Shown here: positions 1-7,811 of the stretch, in pieces
Layout of the letters: each line of letters begins with the position of its first letter
Numbering within the stretch: the stretch's first letter is position 1
Source: Burkholderiales bacterium
Lineage (GTDB): Bacteria; Pseudomonadota; Gammaproteobacteria; Burkholderiales; UBA11063
Assembly (NCBI GenBank): GCA_020697025.1
Contig: JAJFBO010000020.1
Span: 1-10,101, forward strand
Direction of reading: 5' to 3'
Length of the DNA: 10,101 nt
The notes under the pieces: generated by a model
Seen by the model: only the letters and a program-made list of their open reading frames with translations
The model's database searches: none
What the model was told of the DNA's origin: nothing
Program-made: the position numbers and the translations under genes

Positions 1-1
1 C

Positions 2-23
2 ATCCCCAATCACTGTCGGGGAT
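2..23. terminator. Hairpin at the window edge, possible terminator
   Basis: Six-base arms ATCCCC (2-7) and GGGGAT (18-23) pair perfectly around a ten-base loop. On the plus strand a T5 run follows at 29-33, five bases beyond the stem. On the minus strand the hairpin lies about 38 bases behind the stop of the DUF1328 gene, but any T run for that direction would lie outside the window. It may be a terminator in either direction; the loop is large and the T run is not adjacent, so this is a weak call. Confidence 0.3.
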
Positions 24-61
24 AGCTGTTTTTATATTATTTCTTTACAAATAAAGAGTGA

Positions 62-226
62 TTATTTTCCACGTATTAAGTGCATAATTAAAGAAACTAC
101 AAACAATGCAATAAAAATATAAAATATTATTTGTGCTATTGAAGCAGATGCTGCTGAAATGCCAGTAAAACCAAGTGCTCCCGCAATCAAGGCAACAACC
201 AAAAATACTAATACATAATACAACAT
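62..226 (-). CDS. DUF1328 (YtjA-type) small membrane protein, 54 aa
   Basis: A 54-residue hydrophobic protein beginning [20 protein letters not shown] and ending in a short basic tail (HLIRGK). It matches the DUF1328/YtjA family in length and pattern: a first membrane helix with the [11 protein letters not shown] signature, a small Gly/Ala/Ser turn (residues about 20-30), a second helix, then a positive C-terminus. The family is widespread in proteobacteria and its function is not established; it is predicted to sit in the inner membrane. The ATG is preceded by a good ribosome binding site (AAAGGAAAG). The gene is separated from metI by 175 bases and has its own candidate promoter at 295-303, so it is probably a single-gene transcript. 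Confidence 0.9.
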   Translation of the reverse strand: MLYYVLVFLVVALIAGALGFTGISAASASIAQIIFYIFIALFVVSLIMHLIRGK

Positions 227-262
227 GATACTTTCCTTTTTAAAAAAGTTGAACTTAATACT

Positions 263-281
263 ACTTTAGCCCGGCTAAAGT
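263..281. promoter_or_regulatory. Perfect palindrome in the DUF1328 leader, candidate operator
   Basis: Nine-base arms ACTTTAGCC (263-271) and GGCTAAAGT (273-281) are perfect inverted copies around one central base. It begins about seven bases downstream of the transcription start expected from the -10 box at 295-300, which is a typical repressor-operator position. In RNA the same sequence can form a 7-8 bp hairpin with a 3-5 base loop. It is not followed directly by a T run on the minus strand (the nearest T6 is 17 bases later), so it is a poor terminator for metI. The cognate regulator is not identifiable. Confidence 0.5.
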
Positions 282-294
282 TAACCCTGAAATA

Positions 295-303
295 AGTATA
301 ACA
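295..303 (-). promoter_or_regulatory. Extended -10 promoter for the DUF1328 gene
   Basis: On the minus strand the sequence reads TGTTATACT, which fits the extended -10 form TGnTATAAT with one change. A -35 box at the expected distance is poor (TTTATT), as is usual when an extended -10 is used. It lies about 70 bases upstream of the DUF1328 ATG and directly precedes the palindrome at 263-281. Confidence 0.5.
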
Positions 304-401
304 CAATTTGATAAAAAAATAAAATTTTTGCGATTTAAATTTTTACCCGCATGTTTAAAATATTTCTGGTATATATATTTACATTAAGCCGGGAATTATC
401 C

Positions 402-1070
402 TTATTTCTTATGCATGAAACGAACTATCTTATCTCCAATAAACTGGATTAACTGTACCAGGACAACTAATAAAACTACCGTTAAAACCATTATATTGGT
501 TTGAAAGCGCTGATATCCATAACGAATCGCCAAGTCTCCCAGCCCGCCGCCACCCACAGTTCCAGCCATTGCTGTATATGAAACCAGTGTAATTGCAGTT
601 ACAGTAATACTAGCAATAATTCCAGGCATAACTTCAGGCAGTAAAATATGACGAATTATTTGCCAGGTTGTGGCTCCATACGCTTTTGCCATATCCAAAA
701 CCCCATTGTCTACCTCTTTTAGGGAGTTTTCTACAAGCCTTGTAAAAAATGGAAAAGCTCCAAAAATAAGTGGTGGAATAACCCCTTTCGCCCCTAATGA
801 TGTACCTACTAGCATTATAGTAAAAGGCATCATTATTATTAATAATATAATAAACGGTATAGATCGCAGCAAGTTAATTATAAAAGAAAATATTAAATAA
901 AATATTCTATTTTGTAAAATGCGTCCTTTATCGGTTAGATATAAAACTATACCTAAAGGAATGCCAATTAAAGCACTAAAGAATACAGAGACACTTAACA
1001 TAAATAAGGTATCTAAAATTGCCTGGTTTACTTCGCCCCAGTCCACATCCATAAATATGTGCTGTAACAT
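402..1070 (-). CDS. metI: MetI-like methionine ABC transporter permease
   Basis: Inner-membrane permease of the MetNIQ (MUT) family, which imports methionine using the MetN ATPase and the MetQ lipoprotein. The 222 aa length is close to E. coli MetI. About five membrane helices are visible: residues 20-46, 56-85, 95-112, 150-170 and 192-213. The ABC-permease EAA loop is clear at 119-149 (core DMAKAYGATTWQIIRHILLP), followed by the family-typical GTVGGGGLGDLAIRYGY at 170-186. The ATG has an AAAGGA site ten bases upstream. It is the last gene of the operon, 27 bases behind the adaptor gene. Oddly, neither metN nor metQ is in the window, and there is no fused MetQ domain. The family call is strong; substrate is inferred from the family. 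Confidence 0.9.
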   Translation of the reverse strand: MLQHIFMDVDWGEVNQAILDTLFMLSVSVFFSALIGIPLGIVLYLTDKGRILQNRIFYLIFSFIINLLRSIPFIILLIIMMPFTIMLVGTSLGAKGVIPPLIFGAFPFFTRLVENSLKEVDNGVLDMAKAYGATTWQIIRHILLPEVMPGIIASITVTAITLVSYTAMAGTVGGGGLGDLAIRYGYQRFQTNIMVLTVVLLVVLVQLIQFIGDKIVRFMHKK

Positions 1071-1097
1071 TAATATATATTCCTTTCAGGCATAAAT

Positions 1098-2186
1098 TTA
1101 GTCAACAATTTTAGCATGATCACCCGCTTTAACGCTTAAAACTGTAGACATGAGTACCACATCATTTGGTTTTACTCCTGATATAGCTGCCATATTAGTT
1201 AGCTTATTAGTCAGCAAAACCTTGACAGCTTTTTTAACAATCGTATTATTTACCAGAATTAATACATAATTATTATCACCATTAGCCCGTATAGCATCAC
1301 GACTTATTATTGGCGTGTTACTTAGCGTTGACAAAGTTATACGGCCTTTAACAAATTGTCCTGCTTTTAATTTTGCATTCCTGTTATCAAAATCAATATA
1401 AATATTGTATGATCTTGTGCCTATTTCTGCTACTGGATTAATCCGCGTAATTTTACCAAAGAATATAGTTGATTTTGTTTCCACATTAAATGAAGCCATC
1501 TGACCTACTTTTATACGGTTTATATAATCGCCAGGTATTGGTGCCTTAACCTGCAAAACATCTAAATTAGCTATAGAAAACAGTTTCCCATTTTTAGATG
1601 CCAACTGCCCGTCATCGATATTTTTCTGATATATATAACCGGTAAATGGAGCTTTAATTACTGTATCAGATAATTGCTTTTTTGCTCTTTCTAAAGATGC
1701 CTGCTGCTGATTAATAAACTCTTGCGATGATTGGGTATTAGTCTTTAACTCATCATAAGCTAACTTTGAAATAAATCCCTGGTCAAATAAGCCTTTTTGT
1801 TTATCCAATTTATTTTTATCCAGTTCAAATTTAGCCCTGGCACTTGATAAAACAGCTTGCTGCTGGCTAACTGCCTGCAATAAATCAGTATTATCTAAAA
1901 TCGCTAATGTCTGGCCTTTAGCTACCAATTGGCCTTCCCGGACTAAAACTTTTTTCACAATTGCATCTACTTCACTGGAAATAACTGATTGGTTTAAGGG
2001 TGAAAGATCGCCAGTAAATGCAATAACATCATCAATGGTACCTGATTTAACTATTGCTGTATCAGCACTATTTAATAATACCTCACTAATTGGTACAATA
2101 TTTTTATGCTCTGTCTTATAACTTCTCATTGCAAAAATAGCAATAATAAGAATTGCTATCAAACCAAATATTATCTTTTTTTTCAA
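1098..2186 (-). CDS. RND efflux periplasmic adaptor (membrane fusion protein), TTG start
   Basis: HlyD/AcrA-type adaptor, 362 aa, that would link the RND pump encoded just upstream to an outer-membrane channel. The N-terminus has a single hydrophobic anchor (residues 4-20) after three lysines; there is no lipobox cysteine, so it is probably membrane-anchored rather than acylated. The two lipoyl half-motifs are at about 69-100 (SEVDAIVKKVLVREGQLVAKG) and 175-205 (VIKAPFTGYIYQKNIDDGQL), flanking a Gln-rich coiled-coil hairpin (101-170); beta-barrel and membrane-proximal domains follow. The start codon is TTG: an in-frame TAA lies five codons upstream at 2199-2201, the next ATG (residue 20) would remove the anchor, and a GGGG lies eight bases upstream. 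It begins two bases after the RND stop, indicating translational coupling. Confidence 0.9.
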   Translation of the reverse strand: MKKKIIFGLIAILIIAIFAMRSYKTEHKNIVPISEVLLNSADTAIVKSGTIDDVIAFTGDLSPLNQSVISSEVDAIVKKVLVREGQLVAKGQTLAILDNTDLLQAVSQQQAVLSSARAKFELDKNKLDKQKGLFDQGFISKLAYDELKTNTQSSQEFINQQQASLERAKKQLSDTVIKAPFTGYIYQKNIDDGQLASKNGKLFSIANLDVLQVKAPIPGDYINRIKVGQMASFNVETKSTIFFGKITRINPVAEIGTRSYNIYIDFDNRNAKLKAGQFVKGRITLSTLSNTPIISRDAIRANGDNNYVLILVNNTIVKKAVKVLLTNKLTNMAAISGVKPNDVVLMSTVLSVKAGDHAKIVD

Positions 2187-2188
2187 AA

Positions 2189-5100
2189 TTACCCCAGTTT
2201 AGACTTAATATAAGATGAAAAACTTTCCAGATAATAAAATATTACCGGGACTACAATTAATGTTAATAATGTGGAAGTTGTCATTCCACCGATAATGGCA
2301 TAAGCCATCGGCTTTCTTGTTTCTGAACCAACGCCGCTAGATAACGCTACTGGCAGCATACCAAAAATCATAGCCATGCTTGTCATCATAATTGGCCGCA
2401 AGCGAATGACACCAGCATTTATTATTGCCTGGGTTTTGGGTACTCCGCGCCGCATTTCTACATTTATAAAATCAACCAGCAATATCCCATTTTTTGCAGC
2501 CAAACCCATAAGCATTATTATACCAATTATTGAGAACATATTTAAGGTGCTTTTAAACAGTAATAATGCTAAAAATACACCAACAAAAGATAGCGGCAGG
2601 GCTACCATAATTACAATTGGTAAAATAAAGCTTCTAAATTGAGCAGTTAAAATCATATAGATAAATACTATACCAACTAATAACGATCCTACTGCATACA
2701 TGAATGATTCTTCCATGTCCTGTTTATCACCACTTTGAACAATTAAATAGCCTGTGGGCAGCTTATAATTATCAAGTAATTTTTGAATTTTATTAAATAC
2801 AGCTTGATTATCACTGCCATCAACATTTCCTGTAATAGTGACCGTACGCTGTAAGTTTACATGATCTAACTCACGTGGTGATATCCCATTTTTGGTACTG
2901 GCAATAACAGATAAAGGAACCATTTGCGGTAAATTATTACCATCTAGTTTATTACTGGCAACTTTAAGCAAATTTAGGGCATCTTTATTTCTATACTCTT
3001 CGGGAATTTGTACCATCACATCGTAATTTTGCCCATTTGCCGGGTCTTCCCACTGGCTGACTTTATTTCCGGCAAATAAGACTGATAAAGCATTACCTAC
3101 ATCTGATAAACTAATACCTAAATTACTTGCAGCTTCACGATCAACATTTACTTCAAAAGCCGGGTTTGACTGCTGGTACGTAGTTTCCAGATCTTTAACT
3201 CCTTTAATTTTTTGCATTTTTTTTAATAAAATATCTGAAATATTTTTCAAGACTAACATATTATCGCCTTTGATATCTACATTAATTGGCTTTTGATCTC
3301 CTCCTGGCCCCCCGACAGGCATAATGTTTTGTACATCTATTCCACCTACTTGCGTAACTACTGTACGGCTTTGTTCCATTATCTGCACTATATTTCTATG
3401 CCGTTTAGTCTTAGGCCCTATATCGATATTTAAAGTAGCGTTATTAGTTCCATCACCAAAATTTTTATTTATTCCCGCAGTAATATTTTTTATCTCAGGA
3501 ATAGACTTTTGCAAAATATCTTCTACCTGCTTAACTTTTGTAGCAGTATAGTCCACATTTGATCCAACCACAGTCTTAAATTTTATATCAAATTTCCCAT
3601 TGTCAGACTTGGGAATAAACTCTGCACCTATAAAAGGTACTAGAGCAAAACTTCCAATTAATAAACCAAAAGCAACTATCAAGGTCGTTTTTTTATAAAT
3701 TAAGGATAAATGTATAAATTTCTCATAAAATTCGATTAGCTTATCAAAAGCATATTCAAATTTATCTAAAAAACGCCCTAATAAAGAATGCTTTAATTTA
3801 CCACCATCTAATGGTTCATGCCAAATACTTGATAACATTGGGTCTAATACAAAACTAACCAGCAAGGAAATTAACACGGCAACTGTTACTGTTATGCCAA
3901 ATTGAAAGAAGAATTTACCAATAATACCCTTCATAAATCCAACTGGTAAAAATACAGCCACTACTGTCATTGTAGTTGCCAGAACAGCAGGCCCTATCTC
4001 ATTGGTACCATCTAATGCAGCTGTATAATGATCTTTGCCCATGTGTAAATGACGGACAATATTTTCACGCACAACAATTGCATCATCAATTAACAGCCCA
4101 ACGGATAATGATAAAGCCATTAAAGACATCATATTTAGCGTAAAATCTAAGACATAAATCGCAAAAATTGTACCAATTAAAGCAATTGGTAAAGTAAGAC
4201 CCGTAATCACTGTAGAACGCCAGGATTTAAGAAAAATAAATACAATTATAATAGTTAGAATCGCGCCTTCAAACAGTGTATGTTCGACATTATTTAGTGA
4301 CGTACGTGTTGCCTGGGTTTGATCATAAGTAACAGAAATAGAAATACCAGCGGGCTTAATCTGATTGATTTGTTTAATCATCTCATATATACCATCTGAT
4401 ACATCAACCACATTTGCCTTTTCAGCAGGTCGTATATCAAGCCCTATCGCTCGTTTACCATTAACTAAGCTTAAGCTGTTATATTGTTCCTGCCCATCTT
4501 CAACGCTGCCAATATCTGAAATTTTAATTGGTACACTATTTCTATAGGTGATCACGATATCAGCAAACTGCGCCGTAGTTTGTAATTTGCCATTTAGGCG
4601 TACACTAATACTTGAATTTTTAGTACGCACATCACCGGCAGCAAAGTTGTCATTAGCATTCTTTATCGCATTTACTATATCATTAATGGATAAACCCATT
4701 GACTGTAATTTATATGGTTCGACATTTATTCTTACCTGGCGGTTTACCGCACCAATTAATTTTACATCACCGACTCCAGCTACGGTTTGAAGTCTCTTTT
4801 TAGCTACCCGGTTAATCCAGTCCGTAACATCTTTTAATGACATTTCATCTGAAGCAATAGCTAAGGACATGATCGGATTATCCCGAATATTTACTTTAGT
4901 GATTGTTGGGTTATCTATTTCTTTACGGAAATTTGCCGATATGGCTGAAACTTTATCACGGGAATCTTGCAATGCTTGTTCCGGGTAAATACTCAGGCTA
5001 AATTCATCAACTACTACAGATTGCACCTCAAAAGAATAAGAACGAATGGTTTTAATTCCGCTCAATGAATTTAATGCTTCTTCAACAGGACGTGAAATAT

Positions 5101-5284
5101 CAGTTTCAATAACCTCTGGAGATGCACCTTTGTAATTAGTAGTTACCACTACAACAGGAAATTTTACATCCGGAAACTCTTCAACTGAAATACTTTTTAT
5201 TGCTATTAAACCAAGCAGCAGCAGTGCAAGCATTATTACTGTAGCAAAATATGGATTTTTAAGGGATATTCTAGTTAGCCACAT
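2189..5284 (-). CDS. RND (HAE1-type, AcrB/MdtB-like) multidrug efflux transporter
   Basis: Full-length 1031 aa proton-driven inner-membrane pump. The layout is standard: TM1 (residues 12-31), a first large periplasmic domain (about 32-335), TM2-TM6 (about 336-480), a connecting region, a second periplasmic domain (about 555-855), and the final TM bundle. Proton-relay residues appear intact: Asp400-Asp401 in GLLIDDAIVVREN (equivalent to AcrB D407/D408) and Lys931 in GLAAKNGILLVDF (equivalent to AcrB K940). The N-terminal VEEFPDV and SPEVIETDISRPVEEAL motifs are typical of the HAE1 subfamily. The ATG is three bases after the glycosyltransferase stop with no strong ribosome binding site, so coupling is likely. 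Substrates cannot be read from the sequence; no tolC-like gene is in the window. Confidence 0.95.
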   Translation of the reverse strand: MWLTRISLKNPYFATVIMLALLLLGLIAIKSISVEEFPDVKFPVVVVTTNYKGASPEVIETDISRPVEEALNSLSGIKTIRSYSFEVQSVVVDEFSLSIYPEQALQDSRDKVSAISANFRKEIDNPTITKVNIRDNPIMSLAIASDEMSLKDVTDWINRVAKKRLQTVAGVGDVKLIGAVNRQVRINVEPYKLQSMGLSINDIVNAIKNANDNFAAGDVRTKNSSISVRLNGKLQTTAQFADIVITYRNSVPIKISDIGSVEDGQEQYNSLSLVNGKRAIGLDIRPAEKANVVDVSDGIYEMIKQINQIKPAGISISVTYDQTQATRTSLNNVEHTLFEGAILTIIIVFIFLKSWRSTVITGLTLPIALIGTIFAIYVLDFTLNMMSLMALSLSVGLLIDDAIVVRENIVRHLHMGKDHYTAALDGTNEIGPAVLATTMTVVAVFLPVGFMKGIIGKFFFQFGITVTVAVLISLLVSFVLDPMLSSIWHEPLDGGKLKHSLLGRFLDKFEYAFDKLIEFYEKFIHLSLIYKKTTLIVAFGLLIGSFALVPFIGAEFIPKSDNGKFDIKFKTVVGSNVDYTATKVKQVEDILQKSIPEIKNITAGINKNFGDGTNNATLNIDIGPKTKRHRNIVQIMEQSRTVVTQVGGIDVQNIMPVGGPGGDQKPINVDIKGDNMLVLKNISDILLKKMQKIKGVKDLETTYQQSNPAFEVNVDREAASNLGISLSDVGNALSVLFAGNKVSQWEDPANGQNYDVMVQIPEEYRNKDALNLLKVASNKLDGNNLPQMVPLSVIASTKNGISPRELDHVNLQRTVTITGNVDGSDNQAVFNKIQKLLDNYKLPTGYLIVQSGDKQDMEESFMYAVGSLLVGIVFIYMILTAQFRSFILPIVIMVALPLSFVGVFLALLLFKSTLNMFSIIGIIMLMGLAAKNGILLVDFINVEMRRGVPKTQAIINAGVIRLRPIMMTSMAMIFGMLPVALSSGVGSETRKPMAYAIIGGMTTSTLLTLIVVPVIFYYLESFSSYIKSKLG

Positions 5285-5287
5285 AAT

Positions 5288-6970
5288 TTAAACTTTAAGT
5301 AAGACATATGTATATAGGTTCTTATTCAATGAACCTGGTTGCAAAATGTGGGCTATAAAAGTTTCAATAGCACATGCTTTAAATATTTTTTCCACCACTA
5401 CTCCCGGTAATTTTTCTTTGACCATAGCCAGATCTTTCTCTTCTATCACTAAGTATATTAGATAATTTTGCTTAGGTTCTAATCGGTTTAAATCTTTTAT
5501 TTCCTGATAAGAATTTTTACTATGAAAATTTAATCCCAACATATCCATCTGATTTGCAGAGTCAATATTATAGCTTACTACAGAAATATTTTTTTGTGCA
5601 TTTAAGTAATTAGCAATCTGATATCCACCATCATATTTGGAATACATGGTGCCATTTACCGTCATAAGAAATACAAATACCAGACTAATTGCTAATGTTG
5701 GTAATGCAATTATCTTAAAGTGCCAGATTTTATTCCGCAAGTAAATTATTGTTATCCACACCAGTATGTCTAAGCCAAGGATTATTTTTTCCGCCAGGCC
5801 AGATAATGTCAGTGGTGCAAGTATTAAAATAGCTAAAAATAGTATCGTAGCTATAACGCATTCGACATAAAACAGTGGATGGGGGTAATTAACTTTACAA
5901 TTTGTAAAAACTTTATTTAACCACGCTGCACAAATAATACTCGCAAATGGAAATAAAATATTTGTATAATGATCGACCTGAAACACCGAAACACTAAACA
6001 AAATAAAAGTAACAAAGAATGAAGCAAATAAAAATATCTGGGCGTCAATTTGAGACTTACGTTGAATAAAATCCTTAATGAATTGCCACGTTGCTACAAT
6101 AAATAACGGCCACCAAGGCAGATATGCCCATAGCAATGTATGTAAAAAGAAAAAATAGTGGCTAAAATCAGCGTGATTATTTTTAATTGGCCCAGTACTT
6201 AAAAATCTTCCAAACTGGCTATCCCAAAAAAACCATTTTATTCCGGATACATGTGTTTGCCCATATATAACCTTTTTTGGGTGTAAATCAAATTGTAAAT
6301 ATAATGCCCATAACTCTGGTAATATGAATACACAGGATAGGATAAGTGCAAAAATCCATTTGAAGCTAATAAAATTACGCCACCTACCCCGATATATCCA
6401 TAATGCAGCAATGCCACTAATTATGGTAATTAAAACAAATGGGCCTTTAGTCATTAACCCAAAAGCTGTAAAGAGCGCTCCACCTAGTAAGTATTTAACA
6501 CCACCATTTTTATCATAACATAGCCAAAAATAACATGCCGGGACTATCTCACCTAACATAAATGCTTCAGCTCTTACATCAATAGACGACAACATCAGAT
6601 GCAAGGCTGAGGCAGTAAATAAAACGGCTAAAAGACCAACTTCTTTAGTATACCAAAACCGGGCTATTTTATATGTAAAATATAAACCTGTTAAATGAAA
6701 TAAGAATCCGGGAAATATATAAGCGAAAGAGTTAATACCAAAGATTTTAAACGAAATAGCTGTTAGCCAAAAAGGTAAATGAGGTTTATCCAGCCAATCT
6801 TGATTAAGTAACATAAGATCGCTCCAGTTGCCTGAAGTAACAATATGTTTAGCAATACTTCCATAATAAGGAGTAAAAGTACTTCTAAGAGATGGAAAGA
6901 ATAATCCAACAGCATTAGCTAAAATTGCCAAAATAATAAGATACTGTATCGACGTATCTAGTTTTTTCAT
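5288..6970 (-). CDS. ArnT/PMT-type (GT83-like) membrane glycosyltransferase
   Basis: A 560 aa polytopic protein with about 12 hydrophobic segments, resembling the ArnT/PMT_2 family, which transfers a sugar from a polyprenyl-phosphate carrier to lipid A or another periplasmic acceptor. Family signatures: SGNWSDLMLL then DWLDKPHLPFWLTA (residues 58-71), DVRAEAFMLGE (131-141) and GLMTKGP (171-177). In the first periplasmic loop, where the family usually has an acidic residue just before the Tyr-Ala of the IA helix, this protein reads STFTPYYGSIAK (30-41) with no Asp or Glu. A weak AAGAG precedes the ATG. It is the first gene of the four-gene operon. The family is confident; donor and acceptor are unknown. 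Confidence 0.85.
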   Translation of the reverse strand: MKKLDTSIQYLIILAILANAVGLFFPSLRSTFTPYYGSIAKHIVTSGNWSDLMLLNQDWLDKPHLPFWLTAISFKIFGINSFAYIFPGFLFHLTGLYFTYKIARFWYTKEVGLLAVLFTASALHLMLSSIDVRAEAFMLGEIVPACYFWLCYDKNGGVKYLLGGALFTAFGLMTKGPFVLITIISGIAALWIYRGRWRNFISFKWIFALILSCVFILPELWALYLQFDLHPKKVIYGQTHVSGIKWFFWDSQFGRFLSTGPIKNNHADFSHYFFFLHTLLWAYLPWWPLFIVATWQFIKDFIQRKSQIDAQIFLFASFFVTFILFSVSVFQVDHYTNILFPFASIICAAWLNKVFTNCKVNYPHPLFYVECVIATILFLAILILAPLTLSGLAEKIILGLDILVWITIIYLRNKIWHFKIIALPTLAISLVFVFLMTVNGTMYSKYDGGYQIANYLNAQKNISVVSYNIDSANQMDMLGLNFHSKNSYQEIKDLNRLEPKQNYLIYLVIEEKDLAMVKEKLPGVVVEKIFKACAIETFIAHILQPGSLNKNLYTYVLLKV

Positions 6971-7002
6971 GAGTGCTGCTCTTAAAAATTAATATCCCCA
7001 TT

Positions 7003-7008
7003 ATTATA
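7003..7008 (-). promoter_or_regulatory. -10 box for the glycosyltransferase/efflux/metI operon
   Basis: The minus strand carries a perfect TATAAT here, 32 bases upstream of the glycosyltransferase ATG. The hexamer 17 bases further up (CGCTTA, 7026-7031) is a poor -35, and it overlaps an imperfect palindrome TAAGCGCACTTA (7026-7037), which could bind an activator or repressor. This is the only promoter-like site I see for the four genes, which follow at gaps of at most 27 bases. Confidence 0.5.
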
Positions 7009-7045
7009 GATTACCTGGCAACACATAAGCGCACTTAATCATATA

Positions 7046-7081
7046 ATAGCAGCTATAAATAATTTTAACAATATTATTTAT
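7046..7081. repeat. Two overlapping inverted repeats upstream of the operon
   Basis: ATAGC-A-GCTAT (7046-7056) is a perfect 11-base palindrome. It overlaps a second inverted repeat with nine-base arms ATAAATAAT (7055-7063) and ATTATTTAT (7073-7081) around a nine-base loop. The arms are almost purely A/T, so chance is a real possibility. They lie 38-78 bases upstream of the candidate -10 box and could be regulatory or part of a decayed mobile-element end. Confidence 0.35.
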
Positions 7082-7097
7082 GCTTTTGCCAAACCTA

Positions 7098-7231
7098 TCA
7101 CTTTAAATGGCCGCTTGCTTGCTGTAATTGTTCTGATAACTTAGCAGTAATATAACCTTTATCTGCAAACATCTTGCCCGTAGACCCCTTTATTAATTTT
7201 TCTGGGGTTTACGCATAGCAATGTCATTTGA
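7098..7231 (-). pseudogene. IS982-like transposase relic (internal fragment)
   Basis: One frame reads TPEKLIKGSTGKMFADKGYI and then TAKLSEQLQQ before a TGA at 7098-7100. The GKxFxDKGYI segment is a hallmark of IS982-family (DDE) transposases, where it follows the TP-rich stretch. Just upstream, in a frame shifted by one base, SNDIAMR resembles the segment that normally precedes it. Nothing before or after extends the similarity, so this is a short remnant of a gene usually near 290-300 aa. It fills most of the 357-base gap between the operon and the small gene at 7328-7612. Assignment is by motif recognition only. Confidence 0.6.
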
Positions 7232-7327
7232 TTAAGAATTTCAACTCTTTATATAATATGTATTCGACATGTTTAATATATTTTATTTCCAACTTTAACA
7301 GGTTTAGTTGCAATTTAATATTATGAA

Positions 7328-7612
7328 TTAATCTTTATGCATATTCTTTTGCTCAGAGTGAATCCTTTCATTATCCGGGTGCGACTCTTTAGTCTTGGCT
7401 GTAGCTGTAAATAATTCATTATAATTTTTCCAACCTGGAAACTTCGATTTCAAAATATTGTATAAAGCTTCCATACCCTTATCTTTTGTATGAGTATACT
7501 TTTTTACAGCCGATGACCATCCTGAAAGCACCTCCCACTCAGTATTTTCATTTACATATAACATATCATAGTAAGTATCTTTATATAAAAGGTTTATTCG
7601 TTTATCTAGCAT
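7328..7612 (-). CDS. Small hypothetical protein, 94 aa
   Basis: I do not recognise this protein. It is hydrophilic, without a signal peptide or membrane segment, rich in Lys, Tyr and Trp (EWEVLSGWSSAVKKYTHTK, FPGWKNYNEL), with a charged C-terminal tail (SEQKNMHKD) likely to be disordered. The frame opens further upstream at an ATG at 7631-7633 (101 aa), but that start has no ribosome binding site and overlaps the end of a broken SDR gene. The ATG at 7610-7612 has a well-placed AGGA seven bases upstream, so I use it. No promoter or terminator is obvious. It sits among decaying genes, so it could itself be a fragment, though its frame is clean. Confidence 0.55.
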   Translation of the reverse strand: MLDKRINLLYKDTYYDMLYVNENTEWEVLSGWSSAVKKYTHTKDKGMEALYNILKSKFPGWKNYNELFTATAKTKESHPDNERIHSEQKNMHKD

Positions 7613-7625
7613 AATTTTTCCTGAT

Positions 7626-7804
7626 TTATCCATTTATAAAATTAACTTTAAATGCATATACATTACTATATTTTGATTGAATCTCATTTACGGCCGCTTG
7701 AGATTTATTATAAATAAAATAACATTATAATTTTTTTGGGCAAAAGGTGTAATCAAAGCTAATCCAACACCTTTACTTCCGCCACTAATTAGTATATTTT
7801 TCAT
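7626..7804 (-). pseudogene. Truncated, frameshifted second SDR gene
   Basis: Begins MKNILISGGSKGVGLALITP, a Rossmann-fold start with the SDR glycine motif GGSKGVG (residues 8-14). After NYNVIL the frame reaches a stop at 7688, but a one-base shift near 7715 continues plausible SDR sequence (YNKSQAAVNEIQSKYSNVYA) to a stop at 7626-7628. The remaining roughly 190 residues, including NNAG, Ser and YxxxK, are absent. The ATG is seven bases after the stop of the neighbouring SDR, and the GGGA at the end of that gene can serve as ribosome binding site, so the two were probably an operon of SDR paralogues. It cannot make a working enzyme. Confidence 0.7.
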
Positions 7805-7811
7805 TTTATTA

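Noticed and set aside
320-360. Weak GCG...CGC hairpin followed by AT-rich sequence as a terminator for metI
   Set aside because: Only three to four pairs hold and the stem is interrupted; not convincing.
670-900. Plus-strand open frame of 76 codons inside metI
   Set aside because: Lies antisense to a strongly supported permease gene and has no recognisable protein features; same reasoning applies to the plus-strand frames inside the RND gene (2376-2642, 3324-3551, 4365-4790) and glycosyltransferase (6324-6518).
7109-7700. Shared GGCCGCTTG at 7109-7117 and 7692-7700 as a possible insertion-element end
   Set aside because: In one place it lies within transposase-like codons and in the other within SDR codons (SQAAV); flanks do not match, so it is probably chance.
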